Source: Bacteroidales bacterium
GTDB lineage: Bacteria; Bacteroidota; Bacteroidia; Bacteroidales; UBA932
Assembly: GCA_017442315.1 (NCBI GenBank)
Contig: JAFRZX010000093.1
Span: 1-43,081 of the forward strand
Direction: 5' to 3'
DNA: 43,081 nucleotides
How positions within the stretch are numbered: position 1 is the first letter of the stretch; each line of letters begins with the position of its first letter. A model generated the notes under the pieces. The model worked only from the letters and a program-made list of their open reading frames with translations, made no database searches and was not told the DNA's origin. Below, one piece after another: positions 23,457 to 31,961 of the stretch. Position numbers and translations under genes: made by a program.

Positions 23457-23588
23457 TTACCAATCCAGATCGCGCCATATCGCATCCTCTGTATCTGTCG
23501 TAAAACTCTGACACAACAATCCCTCTGTGTAGAGCATAATCTCACGGCATTCCGGTGAGATGTAATGGGTTTCATCTTTTAACTTCAT
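23457..23588 (-). CDS. 43-residue peptide, short Bacteroidales-type small ORF
   Basis: ATG at 23588 opens a 43-codon frame ending TAA at 23457. It fills the otherwise unusually long gap between the BNR-EEP gene and the second beta-helix gene. The peptide begins MKLKDETHYISPECREIMLY and continues TEGLLCQSFTTDTED, ending AIWRDLDW. The pattern 'Y-I-x-P-E-x-x-x-I ... T-E-G-x-L-C-x-S' followed by an acidic tail recalls the short peptides (about 40-60 residues) often found before fimbrillin-like genes in Bacteroidales, whose function is unknown to me. It has no typical signal peptide. Spacing and strand match the operon. Confidence 0.6.
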   Translation of the reverse strand: MKLKDETHYISPECREIMLYTEGLLCQSFTTDTEDAIWRDLDW

Positions 23589-23627
23589 AGTGTCGAATGA
23601 TTAATTTGTTATTGATTATTGTCGCTA

Positions 23628-25484
23628 TCAGTTTGCAGTCAGCATCTCCACCATTATCGGCAGATGGTCTGAACCGAACCTTCCGTTATAACTGTCCGTT
23701 ATGAGCTTCCACGATTCTATCCTGACAGAATTGGGCGTATAGAATATGTGGTCTATATGCTTTCCCGTTTTCTTTACCGTCTCCATAGGCTTGTAGCGGC
23801 TCATCGAAAAATACTCTGCATTTTCCGGATCATCTACAGCAGTCATAGAGTCATTTATGAATCCGCTGTCAAGAATGATCTTATATGGGACAGTATCCTC
23901 ATCACTGTTGAAGTCCCCTGTCAAGAATGCCGGGTATCCGGCAGCTATCCGGCGTACGGCACTGACAAGGATTTCGGCACTTACTTCACGTGCCTCTACT
24001 CCCTGATGGTCGAAATGGGAGTTGAACAGGAAGAAGATATTTCCGGTCCTCCTGTCCTTGAACTTGGCCCAGGTGCAGCTCCTGGCATACATCGCCCCAT
24101 ATCCGATGGTCCCTGCGACCTCTGAGAAAGGAACCGTGCCATGTTCGAGAACCTCGAGACGGTCTTTCTTGTAGAATATCGGATTATAATGTGTCTTTCG
24201 GGAAGAAGGATCACCGGTACATTCTCCAAGCCATGCATATCTGTCAGATATTTCTTCCATCATGTCTTCAATCTGGGTGATATATGGTTCCTGGGACCCG
24301 AACACATCAAAATCGTATTCTTCCAGCAGGCTTATCACAGATGGGAGCCTGTCATCTGTCCATGACGGCTTTTTCGCACGAAACTGGATATTCCAGGTGG
24401 CAAGCCTCAACGTTTCGGACGCCCATTGCGTCCTTGGTGCTGTCATTCTGATAGAATTCTCCTCTGCCTTTCCTGCCGTACATACTATCGTGAAGCCATC
24501 AGACCTGACCTCCCTCCACACCGTTCCTTCTACAATCCTATCCATTGTTGTCCGACATATCCTGGCCTGTGGAATGCCTTCGGCATCATAGGTGTAGAAT
24601 ATGTATACCGACCCGTCTTTACCGACGGCTGTCCTTGGATCGACAGCCTTTCTTCCTGAGCTGGCGGCAAATCCTCCATACCATGTCTGTCCGTCGTCAT
24701 CCGAAATATATGCAATGATATCAAGCGACGCTCTGTGGACATTATGATCAAGTCTTGAACATTTCACCATGAGCAGGCGTCCGTCAGGCAACCTGTTGAA
24801 GCAGATGTCCCTGTCGGGGTTAGGAATGAATTCGAACGGGGCATTCCAGGTCTGTCCCTGATCATATGAATCAGCACGATAGCAATGTGTGGAACCTGTG
24901 GAACGCATAAAGATGCTCATCTTCCGGTCATCGCCCGATATTACAGGATTATTATCTCCTGAGACCTTGTCCGGAACCCGGATGAATGATTTGCCGACGA
25001 TCCATGACGCCCCGCCATCCATAGAAGAGACAGTGCATACACCTTTCTGAAAAGCAACCGGCAAGACCCAAGCACCATCCGTCACTACAGGGGCGGAAGT
25101 GCATTTCCATGGCCCACGTCCGACATCCGCTCCATTCTCCCACATAGGATCCGACGCCCCGGGATCGGCACATCTTCTTGTCTTTATGTTGCCGTCCGAG
25201 GTAGAGCAGAACATCCATAGGCAATCCGACGGATCTGTCCAAAGGACCGCTTCGATAAAATCTTCTGAAGCCAACGTGTCGCGCTCCCATATTTCCAGAT
25301 CATCCGTCCATGAAAGGATCACAGACCGGCCTTGATTTTCCGACTCTCCGACCACAGTTGTCCACAGACGCCCGTTTCCGGTAAGGGCAACCGAAGATGC
25401 CTTCACCGACACATACTCTTCTGCAAGCATCGGGATATATCCTTCTGCCAGCATTATGACCAATAGAATATATATACGTTTCAT
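23628..25484 (-). CDS. Fusion of a sialidase-like BNR propeller and an EEP phosphodiesterase domain
   Basis: The 618-residue exported protein (signal peptide about 1-21) has two domains. Residues about 25-335 form a BNR beta-propeller with three Asp-boxes: SSMDGGASW (153-161), SYDQGQTW (206-213) and SDDDGQTW (261-268). Residues about 357-618 form a complete endonuclease/exonuclease/phosphatase domain: ATWNIQ (Asn365), GSQEP (Glu399), HFDHQG (490-495), GDFNSD (Asp524, Asn526) and GSDHLP (Asp606, His607). The EEP half resembles the separate protein at 27096-27959. Neither true sialidase activity nor the EEP substrate can be read from sequence. The fusion suggests that one substrate carries both a sugar recognised by the propeller and a phosphoester. 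Confidence 0.85.
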   Translation of the reverse strand: MKRIYILLVIMLAEGYIPMLAEEYVSVKASSVALTGNGRLWTTVVGESENQGRSVILSWTDDLEIWERDTLASEDFIEAVLWTDPSDCLWMFCSTSDGNIKTRRCADPGASDPMWENGADVGRGPWKCTSAPVVTDGAWVLPVAFQKGVCTVSSMDGGASWIVGKSFIRVPDKVSGDNNPVISGDDRKMSIFMRSTGSTHCYRADSYDQGQTWNAPFEFIPNPDRDICFNRLPDGRLLMVKCSRLDHNVHRASLDIIAYISDDDGQTWYGGFAASSGRKAVDPRTAVGKDGSVYIFYTYDAEGIPQARICRTTMDRIVEGTVWREVRSDGFTIVCTAGKAEENSIRMTAPRTQWASETLRLATWNIQFRAKKPSWTDDRLPSVISLLEEYDFDVFGSQEPYITQIEDMMEEISDRYAWLGECTGDPSSRKTHYNPIFYKKDRLEVLEHGTVPFSEVAGTIGYGAMYARSCTWAKFKDRRTGNIFFLFNSHFDHQGVEAREVSAEILVSAVRRIAAGYPAFLTGDFNSDEDTVPYKIILDSGFINDSMTAVDDPENAEYFSMSRYKPMETVKKTGKHIDHIFYTPNSVRIESWKLITDSYNGRFGSDHLPIMVEMLTAN

Positions 25485-25489
25485 AGTGC

Positions 25490-27076
25490 CTATCTGTTAT
25501 ATCGTATTGCTATAGAACCGAAACTTACATTGGTGCTTACTTTGAGTTCAGGACGCATAGCCACTCTGTCTCTATCGGTAAAAGCCATTGAACCGACAAT
25601 CTTCCGGGACGGACGTATCCTCACATAAACCTTCTTACGGCCAAGAAGCTCAACCGGGAGTCTGACCAGATGTTCCGTAAAGCCAAGTCCACATTCCAAA
25701 GAAGTCGGGTATGAAACTCCGTAGACATCGTTTTCCCTCCAGTATGGAAGCGTATTAAGCACATAATCCACATCATTGGCTCTTTCATACAAAAGACCGT
25801 CTGTGGAGTATTCTACACACCAATATACCGGATATCCGAGAGAGTGTTCCGGCTTGCCGTTACCTGCAGCAAATGAAAATCCGAGTATAAGGTTCTTCCC
25901 TTTCAGGCCCTTGGTGGAAAATTCCAATGTGATTCCGTTTCCCGAATCTTTCTCCCAATCCCACCAGTTACAGCTGCGTGCCGATATGTTCAATGCACCA
26001 TTGCTGAGGACACCTTTAGCCTCTCCTTTCCTGTCCGAATCCAGAGACGGGCAGTTCGGTTCCTTTTTTCTTGTCACCTTGCCGATGACATCCGCTTTCA
26101 GAGAACCGGTACCGATATCGGACAGCACAGCCTCCGACGTAACAGTCACCCTTTCTCCTGCATCTGTATGTATTTCCTTCACATTATCTGACCAGTTCCA
26201 TTCGCAGATGCTCTTCCATCCGGAAGGTTCAGTCATGTCGATATTTCTCCTGTTCATGGGACGGATCTGAAGAGCGTTGTCCACATCCTCGCCATAGTAT
26301 CTGGCATTCGGCACATCTGTAACTATTCCGGAAAGTGTACCCGAACCCTGCGGAATCCCTTTACCGTCCCTTCGCCAGAGACATCCCGAATTAAGCATCA
26401 TGTATACCGGAGCGCCCGATGCATCATAGACCAGACTTCCCCAGCCGTCCATCATGCCGTTGGCCTTGCAATGGGCATTCTTATCTGTCTTTACCGTATA
26501 CAGTTCATGTACATTTACATAGGCCCCATCCTTGAACATGAACTCACAATCCGGTAACGTGACAAAAGTGAAGATATCATCCTGAGTCACATCCGAAACA
26601 GCCATAACCTTGCGAGGGAAAGCTTCTTCCGATCCCTCTTTCTGAGATATGATGTTCTTCTTCGTCAGCCCTGAAAGGACATAGCCTCCGTGTTCCTTTC
26701 GGAGAAGCGTACCGTTAAGATTGATTGTAGCCAGACTGAATCGCTTCAACGCCTTTGCATCCTTATCCGTTTCAAACTCCAGCCTGAATCCATAACGGGT
26801 ATCTGCACTCTGGATATACATCACCTTTCGAACCGGCTTCAGGTCCACCTCGGTAAACCTGGTCGGATGCTGAGGGGTGTGCAGTAGATTGGGATTGCCC
26901 TGTGAGTTGATGACATGTCCCACTATCATGATATCGTTCTCTATTCTGGCCGCTTCATTGCTTCCCAAAGCCGAACGCACCGCTTCAAATGACACGATCT
27001 GCGCCTGTAACGTAATAGGAGCCACAGACATCAGCAGCACCAGTATTCCATTGATATAGTTCCTGATAGAAATCAT
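25490..27076 (-). CDS. DUF5689 protein with a C-terminal beta-sandwich
   Basis: The 528-residue protein has a signal peptide ending near ITLQAQ (about 25). Residues about 45-285 resemble DUF5689, an OB-fold-like domain of Bacteroidota surface proteins (IMIVGHVINSQGNPN, RKVMYIQSADTRYGFRLEF, INLNGTLLRKEHGGYVLSGL). Residues about 350-528 form a beta-sandwich (ARSCNWWDWEKDSGNGITLE, LILGFSFAAGNG, YPVYWCVEYSTDGLLYERA, KVYVRIRPSRK) typical of ligand-binding modules. A substrate-binding or targeting role in the locus is likely. It lies 19 bases after the EEP gene and 5 bases before the BNR-EEP gene. Confidence 0.75.
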   Translation of the reverse strand: MISIRNYINGILVLLMSVAPITLQAQIVSFEAVRSALGSNEAARIENDIMIVGHVINSQGNPNLLHTPQHPTRFTEVDLKPVRKVMYIQSADTRYGFRLEFETDKDAKALKRFSLATINLNGTLLRKEHGGYVLSGLTKKNIISQKEGSEEAFPRKVMAVSDVTQDDIFTFVTLPDCEFMFKDGAYVNVHELYTVKTDKNAHCKANGMMDGWGSLVYDASGAPVYMMLNSGCLWRRDGKGIPQGSGTLSGIVTDVPNARYYGEDVDNALQIRPMNRRNIDMTEPSGWKSICEWNWSDNVKEIHTDAGERVTVTSEAVLSDIGTGSLKADVIGKVTRKKEPNCPSLDSDRKGEAKGVLSNGALNISARSCNWWDWEKDSGNGITLEFSTKGLKGKNLILGFSFAAGNGKPEHSLGYPVYWCVEYSTDGLLYERANDVDYVLNTLPYWRENDVYGVSYPTSLECGLGFTEHLVRLPVELLGRKKVYVRIRPSRKIVGSMAFTDRDRVAMRPELKVSTNVSFGSIAIRYNR

Positions 27077-27095
27077 ATGAATTCATTTTGTTTTT

Positions 27096-27959
27096 CTAGA
27101 ACCTGAATGTAGCCATGACCGGATAGTGATCGGAAATGAAACGTACTCCATATCCGTCATGATCAACCACATCAAACTTCAATGCCTCCGCTCCACGGTA
27201 GAAGATATAGTCCAGACATCTGTGAGTTGTGAGGTCATCGCTGTAACCATTGAAAGTCAGCGCAGTATCCGAATCAATCGCAGTATCCTGGGCTGACTGC
27301 ATATAAGCATAGTATGGGTCCATCAGGTAGCCTTTCCCTTTGGTCCTTATTATATTCATGTCACCGCCAAGAAAGACAACACCCCTCTTTCCGGCAATCC
27401 CCCTTATCATTTCAACATTGAGAAGGACTCCATTTTCCTTTGCCACAAGCCCTTTGTGGTCCAGGTGTGTGTCGAAGCAGAAGAACCTGCGGCCGGTGGC
27501 CTTATCTTTAAGTTCAACCCATGCTGTATTTCTGTAATGGTTGGAATCCCAACCCTTGGATGGCTTGTCGGGAGTCTCGCTCAGGAAGAATCTTCCGCAG
27601 TCAAGCAGCTCAAACTTATTCTTCTTCCAGAAGATCACCATCGAGAATCCGTTTTTAGGCAAGGTAACACCCTCCTTATAATCCGGAATATAGAAGTCAT
27701 AATCCTTAAGGTTTTCACGAAGATAGGTGACCCAGGCTTCGCTCTGCTCCTGTATGCCGACGACATCCGGCTGCACATCGTTGAACATATTTATGACTGC
27801 CGGCCTGCGGGACTCCCACGATCTGTCTCCCTCGTCCTTAGGGGTTATGAACCTGATGTTGAAAGACATATATGTCACTGTCGCCTCTTTCTGCGTTTTT
27901 TTTGCAGAAAGAGGTATTGCAGTGAACGCGATGATTAAAATTATGAGCTGCCTTCTCAT
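27096..27959 (-). CDS. EEP-family metal-dependent phosphodiesterase, exported
   Basis: The 287-residue protein has a signal peptide (about 1-19, cleaved near PLSAKK). The EEP fold has all catalytic motifs: SFNIRF (Asn34), GIQEQ (Glu71), DTHLDHKG (His165, Asp167), GGDMN (Asp200, Asn202) and ISDHYP (Asp277, His278). The superfamily hydrolyses phosphodiesters or phosphomonoesters, from DNA to sphingomyelin and inositol phosphates. In a glycan locus a phosphosugar or lipid-phosphoglycan substrate is more likely than nucleic acid, but this is inference. ATG 27959 lies 5 bases after the upstream stop; an ATG at 27983 would overlap that gene. Confidence 0.85.
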   Translation of the reverse strand: MRRQLIILIIAFTAIPLSAKKTQKEATVTYMSFNIRFITPKDEGDRSWESRRPAVINMFNDVQPDVVGIQEQSEAWVTYLRENLKDYDFYIPDYKEGVTLPKNGFSMVIFWKKNKFELLDCGRFFLSETPDKPSKGWDSNHYRNTAWVELKDKATGRRFFCFDTHLDHKGLVAKENGVLLNVEMIRGIAGKRGVVFLGGDMNIIRTKGKGYLMDPYYAYMQSAQDTAIDSDTALTFNGYSDDLTTHRCLDYIFYRGAEALKFDVVDHDGYGVRFISDHYPVMATFRF

Positions 27960-27964
27960 CTTTT

Positions 27965-30178
27965 TTACAATTGAGGATCCCATGAACCCGGAGCCATTTT
28001 AAGTGCATTTCTCGTTTCGCCCCTATAATCTATTCCATACGGATCGCTCTCTATCTCATAAAGCCACTTATTGAAATCCGGGAATGACGAACTCACTTTA
28101 TCAGCCAGAACCGATTTCTCGGCATACTTGCCTATACTCTTGCCTTCATTCAGGGTCCATTCGCGATATCCCTTTTCCATATCCCAATCTTCAAATATGA
28201 AATCTGCGAATGTAAGCATGTTGTCCGGATCCACCTTCCAACCATTTCGTGCAGTCCCCATTACATTACAGTAATCATTCTGGGTATGAAGATTGTCAAG
28301 ATTGATGGAATAGCTTTCAGACTTAGTCTGTAGAAAGAGATTGTTATATATATGGATATTGTCAACAGCAACGTCACGATGAGTCGCCCTGATATTGGCC
28401 ATACTGAAGCCATCTATCGTTGTACTTGCAATCAATGCATTGGCAGATATCAGGCTGACATGTGGAGATCCGGTCTTGTATGTAGTGCTTATTGCATCGT
28501 ATATCGTTGAATTCAACATGCACAGAGTTGTCTTCGTAGTATTATTGCCGACACCAATGTCTGCTGTTATGGAACAGCCCGGATACTTGAGTGAGGATCC
28601 CAGGCCTGCAGCAAAAGCCTGTGCACCATAAAGCATGCATCTGTTAAGATATACAGAGGCTCCGTTTTCTATATGTATGTCACCGGATACATGGCCCTTG
28701 TTGCTATCGAAACGACTGTTATGGATATATACCTTTGCTGACTCTCCTATCGCTCTTATGGCACCTCCCACGCACTTGGCATTGTATACGGTACTTTCTG
28801 AAGCATCAGCTACATTCTCCTTGAAAAGGCAGTTTGTCAGACAGACCGAACCTCCAGACACATTGACGGCTCCTCCACCCGATCCGGCCTTACAGCCGAT
28901 GAAAGAACAGTCATTCAATTCAACATTACCGACAACATCACAATAGAGGCCACCACCGGATTCTTCACCTTCCGCAACACCGTTTTCAAATGTAAATCCG
29001 TCAATTGTCATTTCAAGTACAGCCCCATCCAGGCGGAGTATGCTTCCTGTAGTGGTTGTAAGGATGGTCTTGTGATCTGATGGAGCCCTTCCGTCAAGGG
29101 AAACCAGTGATGCTGTGGAAGGATAACCACCAAGGATTGTCACATCAAGAGGTTCCTGGGATGGTAATGTCAGGGTCACAGGCAGTCCGGTGGTATTGAG
29201 GTCATAAGTACCGGCTGCGACATGGATGGTCTTGCCGTGAAGTCTCCATGCTGTCGTGACACCGTCTCCCTTCACCTCCTCGGATATATTTGTATTCAAG
29301 AGTGAACGGAGCAGGTCCGCACCGGCTGCCTTATCCCAGCTGGATCCGTCACCGGTACCGCCAGCCTTGATGAAATAATCTCCTCCGTTGATGCGCGACT
29401 CCGGAACACCGGCAAAGTTGATCACATCGGCGGAAAGAACAACAGGGGCGGTTGAGAGCACTCCGGAAAGCGGTTCTTCACCCTTATAGAATCTCATTCC
29501 GAAACCGGTAGCCAGATTCACATCCTTAAGAAATGCGACATAATAGGTTCCCTTACCTGAAAGTGTCACGGTAATTTCCTTTTCCTCTGCCCCAGAGACA
29601 TCTGTCGCCGTGATTTCACCGGCTGCATCAAATATAAGTTTCTGTGTTCCGGCTATAGGACATCCGTCGTTTGCGCGTATCACGACCTTGGTAAGGTCAT
29701 CACGTTCAACATCGAAACTTAGAAGACCGGCTGCATTCCTGAATGCAAAATTACGGTCTGACGCATTCGTCAACGCTGCCATTACATTGGCTGACTCGAA
29801 TGACCCATCCTGCTGAGCCGGAATCGTCATTTGCAACCCGTCTGCCGTCAACGAAGATTCAAGCAGAGGATAGACGGAGCCGTACACTTCACTGGCACCG
29901 ACCTCTGCATTGATATAACCGTTCTCAAGCACATCTGCATCCGTATATGTGTCCCCATAGAGAATCCTGACCTTATCGTCTGCATCCCAGTTTACTGTCT
30001 TGTATCCGTCTTCTTCACCGAGAGAAGTTCTGGTATCCTCCACACCAGGGACGCTAGCTGTAAAGGATAGGGAAAGTTTTTCAGGCTGTCCTGCATTCTG
30101 AGCATATTCAGGCTGAATCTCTGTCTTTGTGCAGGCCGCAACCGCAGCAGCTGCCATAATTATATATATCTTTTTCAT
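27965..30178 (-). CDS. Fimbrillin-like / right-handed beta-helix surface lipoprotein (copy 1)
   Basis: The 737-residue lipoprotein (MKKIYIIMAAAAVAACTK; Cys16) has a fimbrillin-like N-terminal half (NWDADDKVRILYG, YGSVYPLLES, FAFRNAAGLLSFDV). The linker YFIKAGGTGDGSSWDKAAG then leads into beta-helix rungs: LNDCSFIGCKAGSGGGAVNV, LTNCLFKENVADAS, IHNSRFDSNKGHVSG. It ends DYRGETRNALKMAPGSWDP. Architecture, linker and ending match the protein at 21139-23436, so the pair arose by duplication. It probably acts as a surface glycan-binding protein in the SusE/F-like role. ATG 30178 begins the signal peptide and lies 17 bases after the BIG2 gene. Confidence 0.8.
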   Translation of the reverse strand: MKKIYIIMAAAAVAACTKTEIQPEYAQNAGQPEKLSLSFTASVPGVEDTRTSLGEEDGYKTVNWDADDKVRILYGDTYTDADVLENGYINAEVGASEVYGSVYPLLESSLTADGLQMTIPAQQDGSFESANVMAALTNASDRNFAFRNAAGLLSFDVERDDLTKVVIRANDGCPIAGTQKLIFDAAGEITATDVSGAEEKEITVTLSGKGTYYVAFLKDVNLATGFGMRFYKGEEPLSGVLSTAPVVLSADVINFAGVPESRINGGDYFIKAGGTGDGSSWDKAAGADLLRSLLNTNISEEVKGDGVTTAWRLHGKTIHVAAGTYDLNTTGLPVTLTLPSQEPLDVTILGGYPSTASLVSLDGRAPSDHKTILTTTTGSILRLDGAVLEMTIDGFTFENGVAEGEESGGGLYCDVVGNVELNDCSFIGCKAGSGGGAVNVSGGSVCLTNCLFKENVADASESTVYNAKCVGGAIRAIGESAKVYIHNSRFDSNKGHVSGDIHIENGASVYLNRCMLYGAQAFAAGLGSSLKYPGCSITADIGVGNNTTKTTLCMLNSTIYDAISTTYKTGSPHVSLISANALIASTTIDGFSMANIRATHRDVAVDNIHIYNNLFLQTKSESYSINLDNLHTQNDYCNVMGTARNGWKVDPDNMLTFADFIFEDWDMEKGYREWTLNEGKSIGKYAEKSVLADKVSSSFPDFNKWLYEIESDPYGIDYRGETRNALKMAPGSWDPQL

Positions 30179-30195
30179 AATCATATGCATCATTA

Positions 30196-31581
30196 CTAGT
30201 CAATCCAACCGTATTCATTGTCTCCATAACCCGGCAGCTGTGAGTCGTTGTCTACAACTGTGACGGTACACGAAGCTTTATGGGTGCCATCGACGACAGT
30301 GGCGGTAACCGTAGTGGTTCCGCTCTTCAACGCTGTTATTCTTCCCATACCGATGAAGCCGGCAACGGAAGCTACCGAAGCGACATCGCCGTCTGACACA
30401 GACCATATGACATTCTTGTCTCCAGCTCCGAGAGGAGTTACTGTAGCGATCACATCATAAGTTCTTCCTACCACGATGATGACCTTCTCCTTGTCAAGCT
30501 TGACGCCGTCTGCCGGAAGATCGCCACGTTTTACGGTGACTTCACATGAAGCTGTGAATCCTCCGTCTTCTGTCGTAACTGTGATTACGGCCTTTCCCTC
30601 CTTGGCTCCGCCGACTACCATACCATCCTTAGTCACGGCTGCCACTTCTTCATTGTCAGAAGCCCAGATGACCGCCTTGTTCTCTGATTCAGCCGGAAGA
30701 ACCGTTGCGGTAAGCTGTTTCCTTTCGCCCATATAAAGTTCTATTTCCGTATGGTCCAAAGTAACTCCAGACACCGGAACAATCACCTCAACGACACATT
30801 CTGCTGTCAGACCATTAAGCGTAGTCACCCTGATTGTCGCTGTTCCTTTCGATATCGCAGTCACCACACCTTCAGAAGAGACAGTTGCAACTGACTCATC
30901 ATCTGTTGTCCATTCAAGTATATAGACTGCTTCTTCAGGGAAAAGTTCTACGGTCAATGTTTCAGATTCTCCGGCATTCAATGTCATTTCTGATTTATTG
31001 AGACTGATGCTTTCCGGCATTGCAATCACATGCACTACACATTCTGCAGTATGACCGCCGTCAGCCGTCCTCACCGTAATGACAGCATCTCCCAAACCTA
31101 CGGCAGAAACGGTCCCGTTTATCACCGTTGCCACAGAAGGCTTTGATGATTCCCATGTCACATCCTTGTTGAGGGCATTCTGAGGGGTGACGACTGCTGT
31201 CAGAAGTTCGGCATCATTGACTGCCATCCACAATTCATCCTTATCCAATGTAACCCCGGATACCGAAGCGATTACGGTCACAAGACATCCCTTGCTGACT
31301 TCACCGACAGTAGCTTTGACATATGTCTCACCGGAAGCTACTGCTGTCACCAGACCATCTGAGACAGTGGCAACGGATGGATCCAATGTACTCCATTCCA
31401 GACTATTGGTATGTTCTTCTGGAGAGACTGCCGCAGTAAGCTGTACGGACTGTCCCTCTGAAATTGTCACCTTGTCCAGACTCATCTGAATCTGCACCTC
31501 TGCGACTTCCTTCTGGCAGGATGACATCCCGAACAACAGGATGACACCCGCAATAATTGAATGTTTCATTATATTTTTCAT
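30196..31581 (-). CDS. Lipoprotein with five bacterial Ig-like (BIG2) domains
   Basis: The 461-residue lipoprotein (lipobox GMSSC) has five BIG2 domains in tandem: about 31-106, 109-189, 191-270, 272-355 and 358-447. Each has the strand pair pattern seen in LSLEWSTLDPSVATVSDGLVTAVASGETYV-type sequence, such as VTWESSKPSVATVINGTVSA, WTTDDESVATVSSEGVVTAI and WASDNEEVAAVTKDGMVV. The C-terminus ends LPGYGDNEYGWID. Such arrays act as rigid stalks that hold binding domains away from the outer membrane. No enzymatic module is present. The ATG overlaps the BACON gene stop as ATGA. Confidence 0.88.
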   Translation of the reverse strand: MKNIMKHSIIAGVILLFGMSSCQKEVAEVQIQMSLDKVTISEGQSVQLTAAVSPEEHTNSLEWSTLDPSVATVSDGLVTAVASGETYVKATVGEVSKGCLVTVIASVSGVTLDKDELWMAVNDAELLTAVVTPQNALNKDVTWESSKPSVATVINGTVSAVGLGDAVITVRTADGGHTAECVVHVIAMPESISLNKSEMTLNAGESETLTVELFPEEAVYILEWTTDDESVATVSSEGVVTAISKGTATIRVTTLNGLTAECVVEVIVPVSGVTLDHTEIELYMGERKQLTATVLPAESENKAVIWASDNEEVAAVTKDGMVVGGAKEGKAVITVTTEDGGFTASCEVTVKRGDLPADGVKLDKEKVIIVVGRTYDVIATVTPLGAGDKNVIWSVSDGDVASVASVAGFIGMGRITALKSGTTTVTATVVDGTHKASCTVTVVDNDSQLPGYGDNEYGWID

Positions 31582-31958
31582 TGTTTTCCTTCTTGTGTTA
31601 CAGTTATTTCTGCCGACTCACCATTGTCGCATGTCAAGGTTATGACAGCGGTACGCTGCCCGACACCATTATTTGATGTGTAATATAATCTGAGCCAACT
31701 TATTCCGGTACCAGATCCGCGACTGAGGAATGCCCAGTTTACAGTGTCGTCAAGCGTAGCAGTCCATGAACCGGAATAGAGCACATTCAAGGAAAGCCTG
31801 CCGCTTTCGTCAGCTATCTCATAGTTTACAGGCATGTTGCAATACTGCCCGCCATCCGGACCGATCCGATATATGCTGTCGTACTGTTCTTCAAATGTCT
31901 TTGTGCATCCGGCCAGCATCAGCACCGGAATGAGCAACAGATACAGTTTCTTCTTCAT
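31578..31958 (-). CDS. BACON-domain lipoprotein in the SusE position
   Basis: The 126-residue lipoprotein (MKKKLYLLLIPVLMLAGC; lipobox MLAGC, Cys18) has a single BACON-type beta-sandwich: GPDGGQYCNMPVNYE, LYSGSWTATLDDTVNWAFLS, GQRTAVITLTCDNGESAEIT and VTQEG. BACON domains in polysaccharide loci act as spacers or carbohydrate-binding modules. The gene follows susD by 3 bases and is coupled to the BIG2 gene by ATGA. It is short for a surface glycan-binding protein, so it may be a small accessory or spacer subunit. Confidence 0.82.
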   Translation of the reverse strand: MKKKLYLLLIPVLMLAGCTKTFEEQYDSIYRIGPDGGQYCNMPVNYEIADESGRLSLNVLYSGSWTATLDDTVNWAFLSRGSGTGISWLRLYYTSNNGVGQRTAVITLTCDNGESAEITVTQEGKQ

Positions 31959-31961
31959 AGT

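Noticed and set aside
23628-25484. Calling the BNR protein a true sialidase
   Set aside because: Asp-boxes alone show a propeller. I could not confirm the Arg triad and Tyr nucleophile, so the catalytic claim is left open.
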